Virus record (IMG/VR): IMGVR_UViG_3300047585_000208
Span: 62,001 to 126,000 of that record
DNA length: 64,000 nucleotides
From: a virus
Reading direction: 5' to 3' (one strand)
Shown here: piece by piece, positions 47,425-55,215 of the stretch
Numbering within the stretch: the first letter of the stretch is position 1
How the letters are laid out: each line of letters begins with the position of its first letter
Notes under the pieces: generated by a model
Databases searched by the model: none
What the model was told of the DNA's origin: nothing
What the model saw: the letters and a program-made list of their open reading frames with translations, nothing else
Made by a program: the position numbers and the translations under genes

Positions 47425-48498
47425 ATGCAAACAAGTCTGTCGTCTATTCTTGGGACGTATAAGCAAGGCATTCCTCAAGGTAAAGAGGAATTTGACCTTC
47501 GTACTCCGAATCCGTCGAAATACCACGATCCTCGTTCAATGCGACTTGGTACAACTGGTGACGCCATTGTAGAATCCCTTTTCAATAGAACCTCGGCAAA
47601 AGGAAGCCACGCTGGATGCGTTATGATTCCGCATTCGACCCAAGGTGGAGCCCCAATGGGCTTCTCTCCAGAAACTGCAGTTCAGCAGGTCTTTATTGAC
47701 CCAGAGCTGAACAACAAATCAATCCAAGTTTCCATAAAGGATATGCGCGAGCAGCCAGAGTTTCTAGCTCGTACAGTTAAAGAAGCTCGCAGTACTATTG
47801 CGAATCCAGCAGATGCCGCGATTATGGCTTATGGGCAGTTTTCTAAGATCACGACTCCGGGATATGATCCTGTTGAGATAACGATCCAAAGGGGTAATCA
47901 AGAAATGGCGGGGTTAGGCTCTGATTTACCGCCTTTGCCAGATAACGTTTACGTGGTCTCAAATAAGTCTGTTCAAGTAGCTCCTCAAACAAGCGGGTTT
48001 TCCAAGCAAGCTTTGTCGGTTCCGGAACCTTCAAGGCAGTCGGCACAGCCGGCGGCGGTGGTTCCCTCGTTGGGTCCTCCTTTTCCACCGCCGCCGGTTA
48101 TTCAAATTCCAGAGCCAGTTTCAACGCAACTGAGGTCGGTGAAAGAGATGTTTGAAGAAGAGAGGCCTAACCCTATTCAACTGCAGCCATTGGTCAACTT
48201 GACTTCGATTGTGTTTGATCTTGGAGAACTAGGGGATTTCACCTGTTCGTATCACTCGATACTTAAGACGGCTGTAGAAGGATCGCCAGCAACGCTTGTT
48301 CTGGTTTATGACCATAATAAACCTATGCAAATGCGGTGGTTTCCTCCTTGCCGCGAGGTAAATGGTGAGCCACAGCAGATTTTGGCGCTCTACGAGCGTG
48401 TAGCTTACAAGCTGTTCGCGACTGGAATTCGGTTCAAGGATGGCTCGAAAGAGTACTGTGTTTTGACGATTGATCAGGAAAGGTCGGTATCGAAATGA
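47425..48498 (+). CDS. Hypothetical protein with Pro-rich linker
   Basis: 357 residues, TAGGAG upstream. About 190 residues with no known motif (MRLGTTGDAIVESLFN, DMREQPEFLARTVKEA), a Pro/Ser-rich linker including PPFPPPPV (residues 190-240), and a C-terminal domain of 110 residues (LTSIVFDLGELGDFTCSYHSIL ... KEYCVLTIDQ). Adjacent to the ubiquitin-like gene but separated by its own promoter and hairpin. Unknown. Confidence 0.6.
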   Translation: MQTSLSSILGTYKQGIPQGKEEFDLRTPNPSKYHDPRSMRLGTTGDAIVESLFNRTSAKGSHAGCVMIPHSTQGGAPMGFSPETAVQQVFIDPELNNKSIQVSIKDMREQPEFLARTVKEARSTIANPADAAIMAYGQFSKITTPGYDPVEITIQRGNQEMAGLGSDLPPLPDNVYVVSNKSVQVAPQTSGFSKQALSVPEPSRQSAQPAAVVPSLGPPFPPPPVIQIPEPVSTQLRSVKEMFEEERPNPIQLQPLVNLTSIVFDLGELGDFTCSYHSILKTAVEGSPATLVLVYDHNKPMQMRWFPPCREVNGEPQQILALYERVAYKLFATGIRFKDGSKEYCVLTIDQERSVSK

Positions 48499-48659
48499 AT
48501 AAGGTTGGAAAGATCGAAGTTGGCGTGACTCCTGTCGAAGAGCACGATGGTGAGAAGGTTGCTGGAGAGCAGTTGGAAGATCATCTCATGACTAGGTTGG
48601 CTGAAAAGGTGGAGAAGAAAAGCGCTGAAGTTGGGCAGCGGAGCATTAAAGACAAGTAG
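48495..48659 (+). CDS. 54-residue charged protein
   Basis: ATGA overlap with the previous gene. Highly charged and helical (HDGEKVAGEQLEDHL, RLAEKVEKKSAEVG). Unknown. Confidence 0.55.
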   Translation: MNKVGKIEVGVTPVEEHDGEKVAGEQLEDHLMTRLAEKVEKKSAEVGQRSIKDK

Positions 48660-48667
48660 AATGAGTT

Positions 48668-48683
48668 GAGTAACGCATTACTC
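48668..48683. repeat. Dispersed palindrome, copy 26
   Basis: GAGTAACGCATTACTC, 8 bases after a stop; TTTGGAG follows. Confidence 0.95.
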
Positions 48684-48705
48684 AACTTTCTATTTGGAGC
48701 TAGTT

Positions 48706-49632
48706 ATGGCGCTTAAAGAAATTCACATTCCGCACCTTGGACACACTGTGAAGATGGGGCGTAAGCGCCCTGTCGCTAAGGGGCTTCGGCTTAAGTTTAG
48801 CCGCTATCTGAAGAATAGTTTGCCTACTCCACCGGCTTCGGTTGATTATTCTGCTAATGCATCTTCTGCGATTAGTCAGATGTATCTCAACGACCAGCTG
48901 GGTGACTGCGTTATTGCATGTATGGGGCACACTATTGGCGTTTTGACCGGTAATGCGACCGGTTCGGCGCAAACTCTTACTCAAGCGCAAGTTCTAGCTC
49001 TTTATGAAGCTATTGGTGGTTACGTTCCTGGCGAGCCCTCTACAGACCAAGGCTGCGATGAACAGACAGCTTTGAATTATTGGATGCAAAATGGAGCGCC
49101 AAACGGTGGAACTAAGATTCTTGGGTATTTGTCTGTTGATATTCAAAACCCGACCGAGTATCGAACCGCCCTATGGCTTTTTGAGAATTTGATTTTTGGC
49201 CTTGAATTGCCCGATGCTTGGGTTCAGAACCCAACGCCCGGGTTTGTTTGGGGGCCTGGAACGCCTGATGAAGCAAATGGACACTGTATCGGAGGAGTTG
49301 GTTATTCGTCTGCCGGTATTAAAGTCATGACGTGGGGCATGACTGGAACTATTACTGATGCAGCTATTGCTGAAGTAATGGCTCCGCAATATGGTGGGGA
49401 AATGTGGGTTGTGCTAGATCCTGACCAAATTGCAAAAGGTCAAGCGATTGCCCCCAACGGCATTAATTGGGATTTGTTGATTTCTGATTTCGACGCCATG
49501 GGTGGAAACGTTCCAGTTCCTGTAACGCCCCCGCCACCACCCCCGCCGCCCGTAAATCCCCCGGCACCTTCTGCGACAACCATCACATTGTCCGCCGATA
49601 TGCCGGCCGGAACTTACACTGTTTCGCAATAA
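48706..49632 (+). CDS. Papain-like cysteine protease-fold protein
   Basis: 308 residues from ATG at 48706. Catalytic-type Cys in NDQLGDCVIACMGHTIGVL and His in NGHCIGGVGYSSAGIKVMTWG are spaced as in papain-fold enzymes with a GDC ... GGH/GHC pattern. In related proteins an Asn/Asp follows on the next strand. C-terminal poly-proline stretch and a short TITLSADMPAGTYTVSQ beta segment form a separate tail, perhaps for attachment. No signal peptide. Could be virion-borne. Confidence 0.65.
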   Translation: MALKEIHIPHLGHTVKMGRKRPVAKGLRLKFSRYLKNSLPTPPASVDYSANASSAISQMYLNDQLGDCVIACMGHTIGVLTGNATGSAQTLTQAQVLALYEAIGGYVPGEPSTDQGCDEQTALNYWMQNGAPNGGTKILGYLSVDIQNPTEYRTALWLFENLIFGLELPDAWVQNPTPGFVWGPGTPDEANGHCIGGVGYSSAGIKVMTWGMTGTITDAAIAEVMAPQYGGEMWVVLDPDQIAKGQAIAPNGINWDLLISDFDAMGGNVPVPVTPPPPPPPPVNPPAPSATTITLSADMPAGTYTVSQ

Positions 49633-49681
49633 TGGTCTCGCCAGCTAAAGCTGGGAGCTAACATCTGCCAAAGGTGCCGCA

Positions 49682-50590
49682 ATGTTATTGGAGCCAATTC
49701 ACGCTGTAACAACCAGTGACGGATACAGCGATTTCCTCAAGATAGCATTGCGGCACAACAGGCATCTAGTAGACAGCCTTGTCGTTGTAACTTCCCCCGA
49801 AGATACAGAATCCCAACTCGTAGCAGGTCAGTTTGACTGCCGCCTAGTCATTACGCGAGAAGCTCGTGAAAATGGCCGGCTTCAAAAAGGTCGCATGGTT
49901 GAGCGCGGACTTCAGCAGCTCCCAGGCGACGGCTGGCGACTTCACTTCGACGCTGATGTAATAATGCCAGCAAGCCTCCGAACATCACTTCAGCGCGGCC
50001 TATACGACAAAGAAGCTATCTACGGCTGCGATCGCTTCAATATCGAGGGCTGGGAAGCTTATCAGAAGTTACTCACTACCGATTGGCCTTACACAGGTTG
50101 GAGGTATCATCACTTCCTTGCTATGACGCCCACTGGTGCGCCTATTGGCTCTCGTTTGGTTCATAGTGACCAAGGTTTCTGCCCAATTGGCTTTTGGCAG
50201 TGTTGGCACTCTTCAGTTGAGATGAGTGGTATTTATCGTACTCGCCCATACCCCGTTGGCTCACGAACCGCTGCTCATGATGATGTTCAATTTTCTCTTT
50301 TGTGGGATCGGTGTAAGAGGATTTTGATTCCAGAGTTGATTGTGGGTCATCTTATTTCGCCCGGTGCTCAATACGGAGAGAACTGGAATGGACGAGTTAC
50401 AGCTCCTTTCGGACCAGATTCAAAGGTTAGACCAGCTTCGCGACGAGGATCAGGCGGCATGTTTGGCGCTAAAGCTGCCGAACCTGCCCAAGGAAATACT
50501 CAAGCCTCTTCTGCGTTATCGAAAAAGCCTGCAAAAGGAGTGCCAACAGCTCCAGGCTCGTCTTCCGGAATGGTATCGCCGCCTTGTTAG
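49682..50590 (+). CDS. Glycosyltransferase, GT-A fold
   Basis: 302 residues, AAAGG upstream. VDSLVVVTSPEDTES, RMVERGLQQLPGDGWRLHFDADVIMP (D-x-D metal/nucleotide-sugar motif) and a downstream acidic AHDDVQFSLLW fit a family-2-like glycosyltransferase. It may glycosylate host surface polymers or virion proteins. The last 65 residues, low-complexity and basic, are encoded in an overlap of 203 bases with another open gene and may not be part of the fold. Confidence 0.72.
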   Translation: MLLEPIHAVTTSDGYSDFLKIALRHNRHLVDSLVVVTSPEDTESQLVAGQFDCRLVITREARENGRLQKGRMVERGLQQLPGDGWRLHFDADVIMPASLRTSLQRGLYDKEAIYGCDRFNIEGWEAYQKLLTTDWPYTGWRYHHFLAMTPTGAPIGSRLVHSDQGFCPIGFWQCWHSSVEMSGIYRTRPYPVGSRTAAHDDVQFSLLWDRCKRILIPELIVGHLISPGAQYGENWNGRVTAPFGPDSKVRPASRRGSGGMFGAKAAEPAQGNTQASSALSKKPAKGVPTAPGSSSGMVSPPC

Positions 50591-50597
50591 CGGTTGA
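50388..50597 (+). CDS. 69-residue coiled-coil protein in an overlapping frame
   Basis: ATG with GGAGAGAACT upstream, inside the glycosyltransferase gene in another frame. The product (MDELQLLSDQIQRLDQLRDE, then LPKEILKPLLRYRKSLQKE) is a regular heptad-like helical protein, more protein-like than the glycosyltransferase tail encoded by the same bases. Confidence 0.6.
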   Translation: MDELQLLSDQIQRLDQLRDEDQAACLALKLPNLPKEILKPLLRYRKSLQKECQQLQARLPEWYRRLVSG

Positions 50598-50619
50598 TTT
50601 AAGTTTCGTTTTTCTTAAG

Positions 50620-50645
50620 CCACCCAACTGTTGGGTGGTTTTTTG
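50620..50645 (+). terminator. Rho-independent terminator
   Basis: CCACCCAA/TTGGGTGG, loop CTG, then TTTTTTG; followed directly by a palindrome. Confidence 0.9.
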
Positions 50646-50647
50646 TT

Positions 50648-50663
50648 GAGTAACGCATTACTC
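50648..50663. repeat. Dispersed palindrome, copy 27
   Basis: GAGTAACGCATTACTC, then AGGAGGGG. Confidence 0.95.
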
Positions 50664-50678
50664 AGGAGGGGAATTTTA

Positions 50679-51386
50679 ATGTTGATGCAAGAGCTGCTCG
50701 ACATTGCGAAAGAAGAATCTCCGGAGCTTAGTGAGAAATCAGTTCGTCATACGTTGGTTACGCGGTTTGGTGGCGTGGTAAAAGCAGGCTGCCATAGCGT
50801 TAAGGAAAAATGCGGCTGTATACGCGAGCTTCGTTCAGCAGAAATTCCAGCTTCTCGTTGGACTGACTGTCCAGATCATCAATCTGACACTCGCGGAGGT
50901 AGTCCTACTGATCGCGTGTGTCAGTTGCTCAACGATCTTAATTGGACGAGTGATGAGCTTCGGACAGAAAGATGCTTTCCACTTGTGTTTCTGACTGAAA
51001 AACGTGCGGTCGTCGGTTGGCGTAAGAAGTTGCGTAAGGTGCTGTATGCGGAGTTTGGTGACGTCTTAGTTCACGAGTTTGGGCTCTTGGTTCCAACAAT
51101 CAAGGTCGAGACGCTTGTGGAGTTGACCAAGGAGTGTTTGAGATCTCCTGACTGGGCTTTAACGACTATCCAGTCTGCAATTCATGCTACGTATCCTGGT
51201 ATACGCCCTCCTTTGGCTTTATTGACGTTTGTCAAGTCCGCTGAGAAGAACGATGTTTACAAGGCAGTCAAAGCTTTCACATCCGACGCTTCCGGTCAAA
51301 TCTTAATTGGTTCAACCGAAAACGATATCCGCTTTACGAGGATTTTGGAATTATTCATCAAGTGTCATGCAGGGAAAATCGCCTAA
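50679..51386 (+). CDS. Hypothetical protein upstream of the Cas12-like gene
   Basis: 235 residues from ATG at 50679 (AGGAGGGG upstream). Cys cluster in residues 30-65 (AGCHSVKEKCGCIREL ... RWTDCPDHQ), then helices. The C-terminal half contains EKRAVVGWRKKLRKVLYAEFGDV. Only 45 bases separate it from the Cas12-like gene and no terminator or palindrome intervenes, so the two form one unit. Unknown family. Confidence 0.6.
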   Translation: MLMQELLDIAKEESPELSEKSVRHTLVTRFGGVVKAGCHSVKEKCGCIRELRSAEIPASRWTDCPDHQSDTRGGSPTDRVCQLLNDLNWTSDELRTERCFPLVFLTEKRAVVGWRKKLRKVLYAEFGDVLVHEFGLLVPTIKVETLVELTKECLRSPDWALTTIQSAIHATYPGIRPPLALLTFVKSAEKNDVYKAVKAFTSDASGQILIGSTENDIRFTRILELFIKCHAGKIA

Positions 51387-51431
51387 CTGTTCTTGCCTCG
51401 GCAGAGGCCTTCCGCCGTAAAAGGAGTCATC

Positions 51432-53153
51432 GTGACTACAGCGTGTATCGCGCCGTCTACTGCAGCTTTCAAAAAGCCTCGCAGTAATCGCCAGTCGAAC
51501 TCATCAGTCATCTGGTCATATTCTGCGAGTAAGCCTCTTACGAATTTGGACGTTATCGAGGATCAGTTCCATCGTGGGTATCAGCTTCGGCGTAATCTTG
51601 TCAGGCTTGAAAATGACCGCAGGAAAAAGCAGCAAGAACTCAGGCAGAAGACTTATCCAAGGCTCATTGAGCTTGAAGAAGCTTTGATCCCGATTGAGAA
51701 AGAAATTCTCGCGATTGAAGGCGGCATTAAGGTTGCACAGAACTCTGAAACGCTTATTAAGTTGAAGGCCGCGCGAAAGCCGTTTCTGGATGAGAAGAGT
51801 AAGCTTGAGGTTGACCTTAGCCTTAATCTGGTATTTCAAGGGGCAGCCGGGATTATCGACAATGCATCAGACGTTTTGAAGAATAACGCTTGTTCTGAAA
51901 GCGGGCTCTACCCAGCAAACATTCAGCAAGTTATCCAGACGGTTAAAAGGACAGGGCTAGCTCCGATCATTGAGCCCGAGTACACCGGTGAAGGAAAAAT
52001 TGCAGTTTATCTACCAGAGGGGCTGTCTCCGGCAGCTTTGTTTGCCGGGCAAAATCGGCTTATCCGGGTAGACCCTGTACCAGCTACCGCCTATGGGCCA
52101 AGACAACCCCACGAGATTGTTGGGCCGACTATTCCGAATCCACGCCGAACGAAAGCTTTCCTGCGAGTCGGGAGAACTGACGCGGAGGCTGTTTGGGCTG
52201 AAATTCCAGTTTTGCTGCATAGACCGTTCCCAGAGGATTGTGCTATTCGGCAGGTTTGGCTGAGTCGGAAAAAGAGCGGGTATAAGTCTGAGTGGAAATT
52301 GCAGTTCACTTGTTGGCACAATCTTACCCGGAAGCGGGCAGATAAAGGTGTTGTTGGGATTGATTTAGGGTGGCGTAAACTCCCGACTGGGCTTCGAGTT
52401 GCTTATTGGGCTGGAGACGACGGTCAGGCTGGCGAGATTGTTATTCCGAATGCACGAATTCATCAGCTTGATCTTGCAGACAACATCGATAGCGAGCGGA
52501 TTGAGATTTGCGCTGAAGAGACTTTGAATCTCAAAAACTGGATTAGCAACCATGCCGTTCCTAATTGGTTGACTGTAGATAGTGTTCCTGAGACGCTCAA
52601 AGGGCTTTTTGATATGGTGTCTGCTTGGATGAGTAATCGATTTGCAGGTGACGAAGCAATTTTCGATCAGCTTATGGCTTGGCGTAAGGAAGAGATGAAA
52701 CTCGCTAATTGGGCAGCTAATCAAAGGAAGAACTTCCAAAATTGGCGCAAGCAGTTTTTCCTGGATCACGTTAGCGATTCAAGAGCGGTTGGTGCCTTTG
52801 CAAAGCTTGCGCAGCGATACCGAACTGCGGTTGTTGAAGATAATCGGCATACACCCCCAAGGCTGAAGGTTCAAGATCGGGGCTTCTCAGAGAAAGAGCG
52901 TGTACAATATCGAAATATTGCTGGTGTGGGGTTGTTTAGCGATATTCTTCGGGACCGCTTGATTGTTAAAGCTGTCCAGGTTCAAAATGCTGCGGTTATG
53001 TGCCATGAGTGCCACCGCATCTGCAAGTGGGAGCAGGTTGAGCTGAAGCATAAGTGTGAGCATCCGGGCTGTCGGGCTGAGTGGGATCAAGATTACAACA
53101 CGAGTAGGAATTTGCTTGCAATCGGTCTTGAAGAGGAAGATAGGGCTGAGTAA
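51432..53153 (+). CDS. Cas12/TnpB-superfamily RuvC nuclease, 573 residues
   Basis: GTG at 51432 follows AAAAGGAG by 5 bases. Residues 50-145 form a charged coiled coil; 190-300 are a beta-rich domain; then RuvC-I GVVGIDLGWRKL (D311), RuvC-II TAVVEDNRHTPP (E469), a zinc ribbon CHECHR ... CEHPGC, and RuvC-III WDQDYNTSRNLL (D554 or D552). All catalytic acids are present. The 158 residues between D311 and E469 and the total length exceed TnpB (350-430) and match small Cas12 effectors. No CRISPR array, no insertion-sequence ends and no transposase are visible. Stop TGA/TAA region is in a palindrome. Confidence 0.7.
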   Translation: MTTACIAPSTAAFKKPRSNRQSNSSVIWSYSASKPLTNLDVIEDQFHRGYQLRRNLVRLENDRRKKQQELRQKTYPRLIELEEALIPIEKEILAIEGGIKVAQNSETLIKLKAARKPFLDEKSKLEVDLSLNLVFQGAAGIIDNASDVLKNNACSESGLYPANIQQVIQTVKRTGLAPIIEPEYTGEGKIAVYLPEGLSPAALFAGQNRLIRVDPVPATAYGPRQPHEIVGPTIPNPRRTKAFLRVGRTDAEAVWAEIPVLLHRPFPEDCAIRQVWLSRKKSGYKSEWKLQFTCWHNLTRKRADKGVVGIDLGWRKLPTGLRVAYWAGDDGQAGEIVIPNARIHQLDLADNIDSERIEICAEETLNLKNWISNHAVPNWLTVDSVPETLKGLFDMVSAWMSNRFAGDEAIFDQLMAWRKEEMKLANWAANQRKNFQNWRKQFFLDHVSDSRAVGAFAKLAQRYRTAVVEDNRHTPPRLKVQDRGFSEKERVQYRNIAGVGLFSDILRDRLIVKAVQVQNAAVMCHECHRICKWEQVELKHKCEHPGCRAEWDQDYNTSRNLLAIGLEEEDRAE

Positions 53154-53163
53154 TGCATTACTC
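53148..53163. repeat. Dispersed palindrome, copy 28
   Basis: GAGTAATGCATTACTC; provides the TAA stop of the Cas12-like gene. Followed by a class II hairpin. Confidence 0.95.
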
Positions 53164-53171
53164 AAATGCCA

Positions 53172-53195
53172 CAGCAGAGGCTAAAGTATCTGCTG
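53172..53195 (+). other. Class II hairpin, copy 5
   Basis: CAGCAGA/TCTGCTG, 7 pairs, loop of 10 starting GG. Precedes the portal gene. Because it lies just 3' of the Cas12-like gene, it should also be considered as part of a possible guide RNA. Confidence 0.55.
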
Positions 53196-53229
53196 GACTT
53201 TCAACTCCTTCTAATTGCATGAGCTGATT

Positions 53230-55170
53230 ATGAGCCAGGGTTCTTTCGGTGGAATTTCGTCGTACTCCGGTCTTAACTCTGGGCAATTTCCATCTCCGTG
53301 GTGGGACTATGCTTCGACTGAATTCCCCGAAACGATGCAGTTGGCTCTAAGGTATTGTGAATACATTTTTATAAAGAACGGGATTTACCGGTCAGCCGTT
53401 GATAGACTTCTCTCTTATTTCATTACAGACCTCGACATTTCCGGACCAAAGCTTGGGGAAGACGAGGAAGAGCAGTGGAAGGCCTTTTTCTATAACGATC
53501 TTAGTTACCAGAGCGTTTTACACACAGCTGGCCTAGACGGAGAATGCTACGGCAATTACTTCTGCTCAGTCCTTCCGACTTTTAAGCGTTTCCTTTCTTG
53601 TCCGAAGTGTTTTTACGAAGCGCCACTTCGACGAATCTACAACGACCCGACATTCGCTTTTAAGTGGTCTGACTTTACCCCAAATGCTTTTTGCCCTCGA
53701 TGCAAGACGACGGGCAAATGGAGTATGATTGATCGCCGTACTAGCGAGAATGGCGGGTTTTACATTAAGCGATGGAATCCGCATGAGATGGAGCTTCTTT
53801 GGGACCCGCTCACGGATCAGTGTTCGTACATCTGGAAAGTTCCAGAAGATTACCGCAGAATGATCCGTGAAGGCCACCTCTACCACCTTGAGCGGGCAAC
53901 CAAAGAAGTTATTCAAGCAGTAAAGCACAACAACTATATCCTTTTCGATAAAGATATGGTTTATCACATGCGGGTAGACGCTCTGGCTGGAGTTCGAAAC
54001 AGAGGTTGGGGAATTTCAAAGGTATTGTCGAACTTCAGTCAGGCGTTTTATGTTCAGGTACTCCACCGCTACAATGAGGCTATTGCGCTTGACTATGTGA
54101 TCCCGTTTAGGGTCATTACGCCGGCTCCAGGTGACAAAGGAAGCGGCATTGACCCAATTCTTAGCCAAAACCTTGGCAGTATGGGTGCACAAGTTAACGC
54201 AATGCTTCGTCGTAGACGGCGCGACCCTGCGAGCTGGCATTTCCTTCCTTTTCCGGTTAATTACACAGCGCTTGGCGGCGACGCTAATAAGCTTGCGCCG
54301 TCAGATCTCCTTAAGCTCGGTCGTGAGGATCTTCTCGACAACATCGGTGTTCCGGTTGAACTCTTTAAGGGAACAATGCAGCTACAAGCTGCTCCAGTTG
54401 CTTTGCGGCTTATGGAAGCTGTTCATGCTTCTATTCCGAGGAACCTTAACGGGCTACTTAAGTTCATTACCAAGAAGGTCAGCGCTATCAAGGGCTGGGT
54501 TAAAGCAGACGTTAGGCTAGCTCGTGTTACTCACGCAGACGATCTTAATAGGCAGCAAGCTAAGCTGCAGCTAATGATGGGTGGCCAGATTAGTGCCACT
54601 ACCGGTCTCAAGAGTATTGGCCTAGAGTACCGTGATGAAGTTAAGCGCCAGATGGACGATCAGCACTTTCAAGCTGAAGAGCAAAGCAAGCTTAAAGAAG
54701 AGATGGGGCAAGCTGCAACAATGGAGCAGCTTATCCAATCTCCTCCAGGTGGTGGTGCTCCTGGACAACCTGGTCAGCCTGGACAACAGCAAGGAGGTGC
54801 TCCACAGCAAGGTGGGCAAGGTCAGCCGCAAGGTCAAGGTGGCCCAGCTGCTGGGGCTTATCAATCTGTAACAGCTAATCTTCCGACTGGTCCTAATGAA
54901 AAGGTTAGTCCGGAAGAAATGCAAGAAAAGGCGCAGTATATTTCACAGCAGCTTATGGGCATGGACGCTGGCCAGCGCCAAAGTGAGCTCAGGAAGCTCA
55001 AGCAGGTTGACCCGACTATGCATTCGATTGTTACAGCGTTTATGCGAGATTTGCGGCAGCAAGCTCAGCGGCAAGGCGGAGCTCAGGTATTGGCGCAGCA
55101 ATTTGGAAAATCTGGTGTATGGAAAAATGGATTACTTGGGGTGCCTCACCCAGTTAAGCCTGAAGTTTGA
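53230..55170 (+). CDS. Portal protein
   Basis: 646 residues; ATG at 53230 (TGAGCTGATT upstream, weak) or TTG at 53215. MQLALRYCEYIFIKNGIYRSAVDRLLSYFITDL at the start, a middle with IPFRVITPAP and FLPFPVNYTALGGD, and GVPVELFKGTMQLQAAPVALRLMEA fit phage portal proteins (the last being the stem/clip region). Unusual insertion: a four-Cys zinc ribbon (CPKC ... CPRC, about residues 118-160). The C-terminal 120 residues are Gln/Gly/Pro-rich. The portal forms the dodecameric ring through which DNA is packaged. Confidence 0.8.
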   Translation: MSQGSFGGISSYSGLNSGQFPSPWWDYASTEFPETMQLALRYCEYIFIKNGIYRSAVDRLLSYFITDLDISGPKLGEDEEEQWKAFFYNDLSYQSVLHTAGLDGECYGNYFCSVLPTFKRFLSCPKCFYEAPLRRIYNDPTFAFKWSDFTPNAFCPRCKTTGKWSMIDRRTSENGGFYIKRWNPHEMELLWDPLTDQCSYIWKVPEDYRRMIREGHLYHLERATKEVIQAVKHNNYILFDKDMVYHMRVDALAGVRNRGWGISKVLSNFSQAFYVQVLHRYNEAIALDYVIPFRVITPAPGDKGSGIDPILSQNLGSMGAQVNAMLRRRRRDPASWHFLPFPVNYTALGGDANKLAPSDLLKLGREDLLDNIGVPVELFKGTMQLQAAPVALRLMEAVHASIPRNLNGLLKFITKKVSAIKGWVKADVRLARVTHADDLNRQQAKLQLMMGGQISATTGLKSIGLEYRDEVKRQMDDQHFQAEEQSKLKEEMGQAATMEQLIQSPPGGGAPGQPGQPGQQQGGAPQQGGQGQPQGQGGPAAGAYQSVTANLPTGPNEKVSPEEMQEKAQYISQQLMGMDAGQRQSELRKLKQVDPTMHSIVTAFMRDLRQQAQRQGGAQVLAQQFGKSGVWKNGLLGVPHPVKPEV

Positions 55171-55215
55171 TACAGTAAGTCGAGGTTGTTTTACTTTCTT
55201 TAAACGGAGTTAAGG

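Noticed and set aside
46645-48659. Complete bacterial ubiquitin-like conjugation operon
   Set aside because: I looked for ThiF/E1, E2-like Cys and JAB (H-x-H-x7-S-x2-D) motifs in the neighbouring genes and found none; only the modifier-like gene is supported. The HVH in the 33157 protein does not fit JAB spacing.
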